Assembly (NCBI GenBank): GCA_014529385.2 | Contig: CM043956.1 | Span: 91,592,721 to 91,652,720, forward strand | Length of the DNA: 60,000 nucleotides | From: Adiantum capillus-veneris | Taxonomy: Eukaryota; Streptophyta; Polypodiopsida; Polypodiales; Pteridaceae | Direction of reading: 5' to 3' | Shown: in pieces, positions 37,713 through 47,918 of the stretch | Position numbering within the stretch: position 1 is the first letter of the stretch | Layout of the letters: each line of letters begins with the position of its first letter | Notes under the pieces: model-generated | What the model was told of the DNA's origin: nothing | Database searches by the model: none | Seen by the model: only the letters and a program-made list of their open reading frames with translations | Program-made: the position numbers and the translations under genes

Positions 37713-39179
37713 CTATCCTACACCTAACTGCTTGCAAAAATGCGCAAAGCTCTCTGAGGGAAGTCCTTTTGTAAGTAGATCAGCACGATTTTCTATGGTG
37801 TGAACTTTGACAAGCTGAAGTTGCTTATCCTCGAGCATTTCCCTGATGAAATGATACTTCACATCCACATGCTTTGTCTTTGAGTGATAAACTGGATTGC
37901 GAGCCAATTGTATAGCACTTTGACTATCACAATATAGCACAGGCATCTCTTCTTTGATTCCCAAATCTGTTACTAGTCGATTAAGCCAAATTGATTCTTT
38001 GCATGCCTCTGATGCTGCAACATATTCAGCCTCTGTAGTAGACTGAGTAACACAATCTTGTAATCTAGAACACCATGATATTGCTCCACCAGCCAATGTA
38101 AAGACATACCCTGACGTAGACCTTCGGTTGTCTAAGTCACCTGCATAATCTGAGTCTGTAAAACCCTTTACACTTAGCTCCTGACTCCCATAGCATATAC
38201 GCATACTCTTTGTAGCTTTCAGGTATCTCAATATTCCTTTCACTGCCTCCCAATGTTTCTTGCCTGGGTTTGACATGTATCGACTTACTACTCCCACTGC
38301 AAATGCAATGTCTGGGCGAGTAGCAATCATTGCATACATCAAACTACCCACTGCAGACGCATATGGAATCTTATCCATTTCAGCCTGTTCTTCCTCAGAC
38401 ACAGGACAATCTTGTTTGCTAAGTTTCACATATGGTGGCAATGGAACACTCAGTGCCTTTCCCTTCTCCATATTGAAACGTTGCAAAACCTTGTCAATAT
38501 ACTCTGTTTGAGATAACCAAATCAACTTCTTTGATCTGTCTCTCTCAATGCGCATACCAAGTATATGACTTGCCTCACCCATGTCTTTCATGTCAAACGA
38601 TTTTGCCATCTTTGACTTCAAAGCTGAAATTTCTTCCAGGTGCTTGCCAGCAATCAACATGTCATCCACATACAAAATAAGGATCATCCAACTACCATCC
38701 TTAGCCTTCTTTGTATATAGACAGTGATCGAACTCACTACGTTTGTAGCCTTGAGAAAGCATAAACTTGTGGAATTTATGGTACCATGCCCTCGGTGATT
38801 GTTTTAAGCCATAAAGACTCTTTAACGACTGGCATACCCAATCTTCCTTGCCTTTCTCAACAAACCCTTCTGGCTGCTGCATGTAAATTTCCACATCTAA
38901 ATCACCATGCAAGAACGCTGTCTTGACATCCATTTGGTGCAACACCAAATCTAATATGGCAACCAATGCAAGAAAGCATCTCAATGTAGTCATCTTGACC
39001 ACCGGAGAGAAGACTTCATCAAAGTCAATGCCTTGTTCTTGCTTAAAGCCCTTGGCAACAAGCCTTGCTTTGTACTTTGGCTGACTATCATGAGCGGTGA
39101 TCTTATACCTGTAAACCCATTTACAAGGTAGAGCCTTTTTGCCCCGTGGTAATTTAACTAGCTTCCATGTCTGGTTTTT
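37713..39179 (-). CDS. Copia reverse transcriptase and RNase H (5'-truncated pol)
   Basis: The frame starts in the usual copia RT lead-in (KNQTWKLVKLPRGKKALPCK, KARLVAKGFKQEQGIDFDEV) and has no stop for about 490 codons. Landmarks in order: VVKMTTLR, QMDVKTAFLHGDL, MQQPEGF, SLYGLKQSPRAWY, the catalytic LYVDDML (YVDD box), ILGMRIERDR, ATRPDIAFAVGVVSRYM, then RNase H with GFTDSDYAG, CDSQSAI and HVDVKYHFIRE. It copies element RNA into DNA and degrades the template. The domain looks intact, but it has no start codon of its own and lies one frame away from the upstream gag-protease. It could be expressed only by frameshifting or from an internal start (Met at 39000-39002). Confidence 0.93.
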   Translation of the reverse strand, partial: KNQTWKLVKLPRGKKALPCKWVYRYKITAHDSQPKYKARLVAKGFKQEQGIDFDEVFSPVVKMTTLRCFLALVAILDLVLHQMDVKTAFLHGDLDVEIYMQQPEGFVEKGKEDWVCQSLKSLYGLKQSPRAWYHKFHKFMLSQGYKRSEFDHCLYTKKAKDGSWMILILYVDDMLIAGKHLEEISALKSKMAKSFDMKDMGEASHILGMRIERDRSKKLIWLSQTEYIDKVLQRFNMEKGKALSVPLPPYVKLSKQDCPVSEEEQAEMDKIPYASAVGSLMYAMIATRPDIAFAVGVVSRYMSNPGKKHWEAVKGILRYLKATKSMRICYGSQELSVKGFTDSDYAGDLDNRRSTSGYVFTLAGGAISWCSRLQDCVTQSTTEAEYVAASEACKESIWLNRLVTDLGIKEEMPVLYCDSQSAIQLARNPVYHSKTKHVDVKYHFIREMLEDKQLQLVKVHTIENRADLLTKGLPSESFAHFCKQLGVG

Positions 39180-40518
39180 ATGCAGAGCTGTCGTTCGGCT
39201 GCTCGGTTACATTGATTACATTTTTAGAGACATTTGATACATAAATCATGTAAAGTCCTCTAGACTTTACTCCATGTGCTACTGTCATAGAACCCTTGGA
39301 TATCTTCCACATGTTCTGTCCAAAAGTGGTGACGTAGCCAGCATCATCAAGTAAACCTGTGCTGATCAAGCTCTTTGTAATTGCGGGAACATGTCTCACA
39401 TTCTTCAGCGTGAAAGAAGAGCCATTCTGAAACTTCAATTGAACATCTCCAACACCTAAGATCTCACATGTCTGCCCATTGCCTAGCCGAACATGATCTT
39501 TAGTGGTTACATAAGAGGTAAACCACTCCTTGTTTGGAGACACATGAAGTGATGCCCCTGAGTCTATAATCCAGTCACTCAGTGCATTTCCATCAGATGC
39601 TGTAAGAAGAGCTGAGTCCATTGTATTCTTCAAGAAGTAGATGTCTCCTGACACTAGACTGTCATCCTGTGCAACAGTGTTTGTCACATTTATTTCTTGA
39701 ATCTTCACTGAGGACTTATTCTTCTCACCATGGTCTTCAGCTTTCTCTTTGCCTTTTTCTGCTTTCCATTCTCTGCAGTCTCTTTTCATGTGACCCTTCT
39801 TGCCACAATGGTAGCATTCTATGTCACTCTTGCCTTTAGCACTGCGGGACTTGCTACGAGACTGATTCCTCTTTCCACCTTTGTACTTTTCTTTGGTCCT
39901 TCCCCTGACAACTAAGGTTGTTCCTTTGCCTTTGTCCATTGTCTTTCTATTGGTTTCTTCAGTAAGCAGACTTCCTTCTACACCTGCTATGTTCAAACCA
40001 TCTGGAGGTGCAGAATTACTCAAAGCTGTGCGAAAAGTGTCCCAACTTTCCGGCAATGTGATCAACAGGAACATAGCTCTAACAGGTTCATCAAACTTGA
40101 CACCTTGAGCTGACAATTGACTATAGATTGTGTTGAATTCATTCAGATGATTGGACATAGGCGTCCCTTCTTTCATCTTCAAGTCAACAAGCTTCTTAAG
40201 CCAGTATACCTGTGAAGCTGCACTCTGCTTCTCATAAAGATCACTCAGCTTTAACCATGCTTGATAAGCCGACATCTCGTCTGCTACATTGAAGTAAACG
40301 TTTTCTGCCAAAGTCAGCATAATGGTAGAAAGTGCCAATTCATCCATTTCGCTCCATTCATCTTCGTCCATATCTTCTGGTTTTATCCCCTTGAGCTTTA
40401 TAGGTTTTATCTGCTTCTTTTGTACCAACACATGCCAAATCTGCTGCTTCCACAATGGGAAATTGGTTCCATCCAGCTTCTTGATATTGTAAAGAGCAGT
40501 GTCCTGTGTTCCAGCCAT
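39178..40518 (-). CDS. Copia gag-protease
   Basis: A 446-codon frame starts at the ATG at 40518 (MAGTQDTALYNIKKLDGTNF). The gag capsid region (residues 1-190) includes LKKLVDLKMKEGTPMSNHLN. A basic Arg/Ser-rich linker is followed by one CCHC zinc knuckle, CYHCGKKGHMKRDC (near residue 235), and the aspartic protease active site WIIDSGASLHV (near 317) with LGNGQTCEILGVG and VRHVPAI. The frame ends at a TAA (39178) right after SKNVINVTEQPNDSSA, where integrase should begin. Gag packages the RNA and protease cleaves the polyprotein. The frame is intact. Confidence 0.93.
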   Translation of the reverse strand: MAGTQDTALYNIKKLDGTNFPLWKQQIWHVLVQKKQIKPIKLKGIKPEDMDEDEWSEMDELALSTIMLTLAENVYFNVADEMSAYQAWLKLSDLYEKQSAASQVYWLKKLVDLKMKEGTPMSNHLNEFNTIYSQLSAQGVKFDEPVRAMFLLITLPESWDTFRTALSNSAPPDGLNIAGVEGSLLTEETNRKTMDKGKGTTLVVRGRTKEKYKGGKRNQSRSKSRSAKGKSDIECYHCGKKGHMKRDCREWKAEKGKEKAEDHGEKNKSSVKIQEINVTNTVAQDDSLVSGDIYFLKNTMDSALLTASDGNALSDWIIDSGASLHVSPNKEWFTSYVTTKDHVRLGNGQTCEILGVGDVQLKFQNGSSFTLKNVRHVPAITKSLISTGLLDDAGYVTTFGQNMWKISKGSMTVAHGVKSRGLYMIYVSNVSKNVINVTEQPNDSSA

Positions 40519-41476
40519 AGCTACGATTCACAGTAGTTTACTTTCCTGGGAAAAATTCGGCAGAGTTTCCGCTGTAAACTGACCTCTGAACCAATATCAA
40601 CCTGTCAAATGTACCAAGAAAGCTTCAGATTCTGCAAAAATTTTGGCAGAGTCTCCTTTGTAAAATGGCTCCGGTGTACTAAAAAACAGACCAAAAACAA
40701 CTCAAAAAACCACTCCTCTCTAACACTGTAAGCTGCGGTGCGGGTAAATCTGTCCTGCACCTGTATTGTCTCTGACTGTCCTGTCACTGTCCTGTAAGCA
40801 TAGACTGCGACAATGCCTCAACGGCAGTAAAGCAAAGATGCAATCCCAACTGTCTAACTCACAGTCAATACATCCTAGCTGCCTATCTAAGGGTGCGCAA
40901 GGGATCGCTCCAAGACCTATATCACCGAAAGGATCTCAACATTCGAGAATCCCCCAGCTCAATAAAACCTCACTCGACCCTCAACAAAGGCTGCAGTAAA
41001 TCTGACAGTACATAGACTTCCCACAAAGTCATACATCCACAAATTTCCCACTGTATGTTGTAACCGCTGCGACGATTGTTTGCTGCGTGACTCACAGCCA
41101 GCAAACCCTCAACAGACATACATCATCTCTGACAATACATCCCATGTGGAAGTACCTACAATGTCAGGATGAAATTTGGAATATCAAGCAGCAAACACAA
41201 GCTACCTGATGAACTAGTGGATGTCGCCTACAGTCTGTGTGTAGATGCGCCCGTGTCGTATGTGACACGCCTCCAAGAACTGTGAGCCGTCCTTCGATGT
41301 GTAGACAACCACAAATCAGCACTCTGGGGGTGTCGATATCCTCAGCACCTGCAGTCGTAGGTCGAAAACCCCAAATTTGCAGAGTCGGATCTACACCCGT
41401 CCAGACCACGTAGTCAAAAATGGCCTGCGCAGACCTTTGTCGAAGCCGAACAGTGGCCGAGATGACCTCAGAATGA
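40519..41476 (-). other. Non-coding sequence upstream of copia gag
   Basis: About 960 bp without a supported frame. No canonical initiator-Met primer site (TGGTATCAGAGC) is found on the minus strand. The nearest resemblance is TTGGTTCAGAGG near 40590, which is weak. The segment ends where copia element 2's reverse transcriptase abruptly begins. Confidence 0.45.
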
Positions 41477-44406
41477 AATTCTGAGCCTTATGGCGATCGA
41501 TCTCACCAACGGGCTTGCGTTTCAACTTGTAAACCCACTTTGTACCAATGGCCTTTTTGCCAAGAGGCAAATCACATAAAGTCCATGTGTCATTTTCTAT
41601 AAGTGCATCATATTCTGATTGCATGGCAGCCATCCAATTTTTTGAATTCTGTGCTTCATCAAAAGACAGAGGCTCCTCAACATCATGTAAGCTAGACACA
41701 GGCAAAGCATAACAATCTGATGCATAAGATGCATGGCGAGAGCCTGAACGAGTACGACTAGACAAAGGTGCATCCAATTTATTGTCACGCTAAGTGTGCA
41801 CCAGCCATTTTGGCATATGTCTAGCCTGCTCATTTTCAGCCCTTTCCTCATCAAGTACATCATGTACATCTGCATTAGTAAATAGGCTGATCTAAAACAT
41901 TTTCAGAAACCCTTATAGGCTGTACATTTGCCTCATTGGAACTTACATTCGTATTTCCACCACTGAAAAGAGGCAACAAAGTGTCATAAATGTCCTGTGA
42001 GCTTATATTACTATCTCTAGTACATGACAACAAGGGCTGAACAAAATCTTCCACAAACACTACATCCCGAGAAACCAGAATACGTTTTGTTTGCGGATGA
42101 TACAACCTGTAACCTTTGCTTTTCAGCACTATAACCAACAAAAATACATTTGACAGCCTTATCATCCAATTTTCTGCGCTGCACTTGTGGCACCAAAGCA
42201 TATGCCAAACAACCAAAAACACGCATGTGCTCAATAGAAGGCTTTCTATCATGCCATGCTTCATATGGAGTAATAGACTGCAAAGCTTTCGTAGGACACC
42301 TGTTTAGTACATAAGTGGCACACATGATGGCCTCAAGCCAAACAGAATGCGGCAAAGCTTGACTTTTGACCATACATCGTGCCATTTCCGTTAGTGATCT
42401 GTTTTTCCTCTCAGTAACACCATTTTGCTGAGGTGTATAAGGCACTGTACATTGGTGTTTTATCCCACGACTAGCCAGAAATGCATTAAATTCATGAGAC
42501 ATATACTCCCCCCCTCGATCGGAACGGAGGGTGCCCATAGTACATTTTGAGACATTTTTAGCCATAGACAGAAATTGTTTGAAGCACATAAAAACTTCGG
42601 ACTTTGCTTTAAGCGGAAATACCCATGCATGCCTGGAGTAATCAACAATGAAAGTCACGAAGTACAGGTAATTGCCCAAGGATGGAGTTTGCATGGGCCC
42701 ACAAACATCACTATGCACAAGCTGCAACCTGCATGTGGACTGAATTGAACCATCCTTTGGAAATTTAGAATGCTGCATCTTACCCAAAATACAGCTTTCA
42801 CAAACATGTTTGACAGGTGCGTCAAGAGGCGGCAAAGAAGCAAGCATATCAGATTTCTGCAAACGGAGCAAACTGGCTAAATTCAGATGACCAAAACGTG
42901 CATGCCAAAGTTTTGCATCTGAAATAGCCCTTGAATCTGCAACAGCATTTGCAAAATTTTGTCCACACTTGTCATACAAAGTGAGCTTATACAGCCCACG
43001 GCACAAAAGCCCAGATGCAACAATTTCATCACCAAAATTGAGATTATGAACTGTACATCTGTCATCCACAAATTTGACTACAAGTCCAAGTCTAGCAAGT
43101 GCGGATATAGACAAGAGATTCTTCTTGATCCCAGGTACATAAAGTGCATCAACAAGTGTGAAGGAACTGCCAATAGCAGCAGTGAGCACAATCTTTCCAA
43201 CTCCTTGAACTGGATAAGAGGCGTTGTTGGCACAAATGACTGAATTCCCATGAGGGACAGACTCGAGAGAGGTAAACAATTCACGATGTGAGGTAATGTG
43301 CTTTGTAGCACCACTGTCGAAATACCACACATGTGAATCTGCAGCAACTGACAAGCATGCATCATGGACAACAGGATTGTAAGTGCACTCTGCGCTAAAA
43401 ACCCATTCTGTATCAACATCAGCAACACAGTCTCCTTTCACAGAAGACTCAACAATGGCTGCATTTGTAGTGGAACCACCCTCTTTCTTCTTAGCCTCTT
43501 TGGCCTTCAACTTAGGACACGACTTGATCAAGTGATCATTGGCTTTACAATAATGGCAACACATCTTCTTTTTTCCCTTATCACCACAATTTCCAAACGA
43601 ATTGCTGCTAGCAGAAGCATTAGGAACAAAATTTTTACCAGTCGCAGCAGAACCATAAGAAGTGGCTGCATTGCTGTTACCACCGTTTCTTTGAGAAGCA
43701 ATAAAATCTTGTTCAACTGCACACTGTCTAGTCCTATTTTTTCTGGAAAGTGACTCTTGCAACAGCAATGTGCATAATGCATCAAACTTGACAACTTTTG
43801 GAATTCTTTAGGTCATAAGTTTCCAAGTACTAGCAAAAGTCTGATAAGAATCTGGTAAGGCATCAAGAATAGTCTGCACAAGGGAACTGTTTTAAATGAC
43901 TTCACCTGCAGAAATAAGTTGCTCATTGATATCCTTGGCACTAGCAAGGAAAGTTTCCATATCATCTTCCTCATGCATAATCTTTGACTCCAGCTCTTTA
44001 CGCAGGAAAGCAATTTTAGCCTCATTGCGGCTTGCATAAAGACCTGCTAGAATATCCCAAGCCTGTTTTGCAGATTTTGCTGAACGGATGTGAGGATCAA
44101 TGGTGCGCTTCACAGACAACGCAATCAATGCATGAGCCTGCGCATCCTTAACATCCCAACGAGCTTGTTCTGTCGTAGGCAAAACAACTCTAACAGCTGC
44201 AATCCTTGCAGCAAGACCTACAACATCCTCAACATCGCCTACATCCTCAGAACCAAGACGTACATCAATGCCCTACACAATGTTCCGGACACCCTTTGAC
44301 ACAAGAACATGTTGCATCATATAAGCCCACATAGGGTAATTGTCCCCATCCAACCTGTCCTCAGCAGAAAACATCTTGAACACATCTGTGTTGTTGTTGT
44401 CAGCCA
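41477..44406 (-). pseudogene. Copia gag-pol polyprotein pseudogene
   Basis: The start is at 44406 (MADNNNTDVFKMFSAEDRLD). One frame runs to about 42120 with three stops, all in gag: TAG 44273-44275, TAA 43892-43894 and TAA 43808-43810. Then come a zinc knuckle (CCHYCKANDHLIKSC), protease (WYFDSGATKHIT) and integrase (LWHARFGHLN zinc motif with CESCILGK; catalytic D,D,E in LVHSDVCGP, LRSDRGGEY and NGVTERKN; VFGCLAYALVP). A frameshift near 42120 and another near 41790 lead to the RT lead-in (NWMAAMQSEYDALIENDTW, GTKWVYKLKRKPVGEIDRHK), where the element is cut. Integrase is the best-preserved part. Confidence 0.9.
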
Positions 44407-44755
44407 TGGTAAATGCTGCACCTGATGTGAAAACTACCTGAAAATAGGAGAAACGGAGCGGGAACAACATGTGCTATATAGCACAAATCATAGAAGACTA
44501 TAAGGCACCTGTTATGCAGAAAACGGCATTGACAAAAATTCTGTACAAAATGACGAAATAGCTTGTGCAGTACTGCCTGTAGTGGAAACAGAGGCCAAAA
44601 TGAGCCCAAATAAAAAATCTGAGTAGACCAAGCTCTTTGAGTTTTCCCGAAATATTTGTCGACCTGCAAACGCTCGCCAAAGCTCACTGAAATCGGAGAA
44701 AGTGAGCAGGCGTGTGCTGGAGCAGCTGGCGACTAAGCCCGGGAGGACTTGACCT

Positions 44756-44767
44756 GCTCTGATACCA
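44756..44767 (-). other. Primer-binding site of copia element 2
   Basis: Minus-strand TGGTATCAGAGC, two bases after the LTR end: complementary to initiator-Met tRNA. Confidence 0.9.
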
Positions 44768-44769
44768 AT

Positions 44770-44996
44770 TGTTGGAATTAGGGTTGCGGAGAAACACACA
44801 CATCTTGGAGAAGATGAAGGAAGCTCAAGGCACACAATAGAGAGTGTATAACTTAGTGTGCAATGGAAAGATAGATAGCCCTAGAGTGATGGGCGTATAT
44901 ACAATGCACGAGGGAAAAAACCTCCTAAAGAGGGAAAAAATGCCCCGGCGGTCCTAGTGTGTTCACACACATCACTACCACATGTATATGGTAACA
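44770..44996 (-). repeat. 5' LTR of copia element 2 (~227 bp)
   Basis: The internal end (minus strand ...AATTCCAACA) is fixed by the primer site. The outer end is placed at TGTTACCATATAC (44996) by the TG..CA rule, giving short TGTT/AACA termini. A GTATATAC motif in the middle could serve as a TATA box. With no second copy the outer boundary is tentative. Confidence 0.6.
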
Positions 44997-45891
44997 CCCT
45001 AGCTCATGTGAGTGGGTGCTAAAAGTGTCCAGTGGCATTCTTTCTTGTTGCATATCTTGTTCAGTATAGCCCCTTACGTATCTCTCAAAAAATAGCTAGT
45101 GATCAAATTGAAGAGCAAATTACAAAACTATGTATCGAATGGCATTGTGGAGCTTTGCCACAAATTATCTTGCGTGTTTGTACTTAGTGATTGAATTAAA
45201 AATGATATGCTAGATATACATGCTTACAATCATCATCAAACCAGCGAATCTAGAGATTTTAGGGGTTGCAACCAATAAGAGGAGATGATATTTGAAGCAT
45301 GCAAAGACATAGCATTGATACTAAGTTAGTAGCAGAAATGAAAGCTACAAAATTGGATGAGAAGTAGAACAATCATTGTATGAGTGTATAGCCATAAATC
45401 ATACCTTTGTTTAGTTTGTTGTGGAAGCTCTCTTAGAATATGCATTGTTTATATAAGGGTGAGTAGAGAGAAACATAAAGTATTGTCGATTATTCCAATT
45501 GACTTTAACTCATGTTTTGAGCTTTACCTGCAAATGTATATCTCAAAGAAAAAACAACGGAGATTATTTCTTGCTATATTCATGTCATAAATTTATATCT
45601 AGCTAGCCCAAATGATTATCTCTCATTGAACTGTTCATTTAATGTGGGAAAATAAACGGGAACAAGAGTTAGAATATAGACATGTGTTTTTAGAACTATC
45701 TCAGCAAGGGACCATAGGGAGAGAAGGCAACGGGTCCAAAAGGGAGATGGTCTATCAAAGAGCAATGAGCAAATAATGGAGCTTAAAAGACCTTAGGGTT
45801 AGCTTCATTAAAGACCTCCAAAGGTTAGTGTTAAAAGTCCTTAGACGTAGGATCTTAAGGTATTTCAAACCTTAGACAAGCTAAGACTGTG

Positions 45892-46022
45892 CTTGAGGTG
45901 CTTGTCGTGCTTGTCATGCTTGATGACTAAGGTGCTTGTTGTGCTTGAGGTGCTTGTCATGCTTGATGACTAAGGTTCTTGAGGTGCTTGGCATGCTTGA
46001 AGGCCAAGGCACTTGAGGTGTG
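45892..46022. repeat. Short degenerate tandem repeats (GCTTGAGGT / GCTTGTCATGCTTGATGACT)
   Basis: About ten imperfect 9-10-bp units, organised partly as a higher-order ~40-bp repeat (CTTGTCATGCTTGATGACTA occurs twice). Non-coding. Confidence 0.8.
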
Positions 46023-47153
46023 CAACTCAACCATGATCCGTACAAGAAGGGGGGTGAGCCCTAAAGCTAGGGGCATGAGAGAGAACACACACACACTCAC
46101 TCAAGGCAAGCCTAATAACTAAGAGGCAACAAGGAAACATGTCAAGCACTTACACATGTTGCCCTCATGTAGTGCCTAAAGCCTATTGGTTGACCTCAAA
46201 AGGGATCCAATAAGTTTTAAGTTTATTTGATTAATTTTTCAAGCATTATTCAAGCCCTCTCTCTCAAAGGAGTATGAAGGCCACTTGTCCTAATGCTACC
46301 CTTGTTGCTTGATATGCACAAAGCATGTGATTGGCTAGGCTTGAGGAGGTCCAATACCATCAAGGAAGAGCTAGAAGAGGGGGTCGACCCAAGCAAGGAG
46401 GGGGTGTGCTTGCCCATATACCCTCTCTCATTCACTCACACACAGATTGATTCTCATAATGTCTTGTGCAAGAACACCATCTCCTTCTCCAAGTTTGAGA
46501 AGTTGAGAGCCTACACCAACAACTCTTGGCTATGGAATGCAAATCCAACCAAGAGCCATGCTCCAAAGTGCATGCTTGGCATCTCCTTCATCTCCATAAC
46601 TATGCTATTATGCTATGATAAGCAACAAGAGTAATATCAAGTGAGGAGTCTATGTCTTTCTTGTATGTTACTTCTTCTTCCTCTTTCCTACCCTCATTCC
46701 TTGCTAGCTCTTTTCACCTTCGAAGGTATTTGAGGTCTTGGGACTAAGACCGGGGACAAGTTAATGCTTTGGTGAGATAGTTAAGGGCATAATCTTGGTG
46801 CATGAATCTTTCCATCTTCATTGCACCAACGAGGTCTCAAGGAACAAAAATATTGGATTGTACCAAGTCTCTCTACATGGGAGAATCTATAGTACAAAAG
46901 CCTTTTGGAGGGGGGACCGCCGGCTCCAAGTAAATCCGGTCCTCAAATGTTGTCAATTTCTCTAATCCTTTCTCTCTCTCTTTTACAAGTATTGTTCATG
47001 CCAAGCTAATTAGGTGTAATGTTCATTTTGCTACTTTTAATCAAGTAGTCTTCTTATGCTCCTTAAAGAACCCTCTTAAAGGAAATGTTCACTATGGTTA
47101 TTTAAATTCCTCTATCCATGTCATAGGCATATTGCATTACATTTAGCCAAGGA

Positions 47154-47323
47154 TTTGGCATAATCAAATATAAAAGAGAATGACAAAGTTACATAAATTT
47201 GCAGAATGGTTTGCAAAGTTGAGTAGCGAGTGGATATATTTGACATAATCAAATATAAAGGGGAATGACAGAGTTATATAAATTTGTAGAATGGTTTGCA
47301 AAGTTGGGTAGCCAATGGATATA
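47154..47323. repeat. 85-bp tandem duplication
   Basis: Two units (47154-47238 and 47239-47323) beginning TTTGRCATAATCAAATATAA and sharing AGAATGGTTTGCAAAGTTG, with about ten differences. Confidence 0.88.
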
Positions 47324-47590
47324 GGGCTCGTGTCCAAGCAATACCGAGCTCAAACAATAACTCCAAATGAAAGACTAATCATGGGGCTTTATTTAGACAA
47401 CTGTCGAAAAGTCCATCCCTAAATGACTATGCGGGTACATAACATTATACTTGGTAATGAGTTGTAAGATTGATAAAGCCTTTAAGTGGGAGATTGTTGC
47501 GGTAAAGGCGGTGTGCCCCTTGCATGGGCCGGACAAGCGAGAAACGTCCGACCACCCATTACTTATACACACCTTATTCTTTACTAGAGA

Positions 47591-47622
47591 CATTAGGGGA
47601 ATTTTGAGGTCACTTTTGTGCC
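47591..47622 (+). repeat. Left terminal inverted repeat
   Basis: Starts CATTAGGGGAATTTTGAGG and ends TTTTGTGCC; pairs with 57250-57281 with one C/T difference. Partial pairing continues to about 47643. Confidence 0.95.
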
Positions 47623-47918
47623 CTGTAAGAATATGTAGAGAGAGAATATATACTTTATCTAAAAAATAGTGAAATGTTTGTAAAAAGGTGAGTTTGCGTC
47701 CTTTTTACCTCCACCGAAACATGTCATTGTCAAATCTTTCTAGGATCTTTCGTATTCTAAAAAATACTCCCTCCAAAACTAACGAAAACGTCAGTTCTGG
47801 CCCAAAATTCAAAATTTCCAAAAGCTGAAACAAACATTTTCTGTGTCGTCTTCTTCCTCGTATCTGCACAGCTTTTTCCTATAGTACTAACTCTGACAAA
47901 TACTGTTAACAGACTTCC

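Larger units (their letters stand above)
37430..41476 (-). mobile_element. Ty1/copia element 1, integrase-deleted
   Basis: It contains a 3' LTR, an intact reverse transcriptase-RNase H frame, an intact gag-protease frame and about 950 bp upstream of gag that stops at the junction with copia element 2. The whole integrase domain and its zinc motif are missing between protease and reverse transcriptase. The missing 5' LTR and primer site mean it cannot transpose on its own. Confidence 0.8.
41477..44996 (-). mobile_element. Ty1/copia element 2, truncated and mutated
   Basis: The 5' LTR (44770-44996), an initiator-Met primer site, gag, protease, integrase and the first ~50 codons of reverse transcriptase are present in order on the minus strand. 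Similarity ends at 41477, so the rest of RT, RNase H and the 3' LTR are absent. Confidence 0.85.
44997..47480. other. Intergenic or decayed element sequence, no gene recognised
   Basis: No supported gene. A 113-codon frame at 46293-46634 has no recognisable domain. Two local repeats are listed separately. The right end, from about 47330, may be the 3' interior of the copia-type element whose LTR begins at 47495 (GTTGTAAGATTGATAAAGCC). Confidence 0.5.

Noticed and set aside
41164-41409. Antisense frame at the copia junction
   Set aside because: No similarity to copia proteins; probably open by chance within the non-coding leader of element 1.
42116-43753. Plus-strand frames opposite copia gag-integrase (for example 43364-43753)
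   Set aside because: They are antisense shadows of the well-supported minus-strand pol frame.
46293-46634. 113-codon plus-strand frame
   Set aside because: No recognisable domain, no splice context and composition like the surrounding repeat-derived sequence; kept as unassigned.
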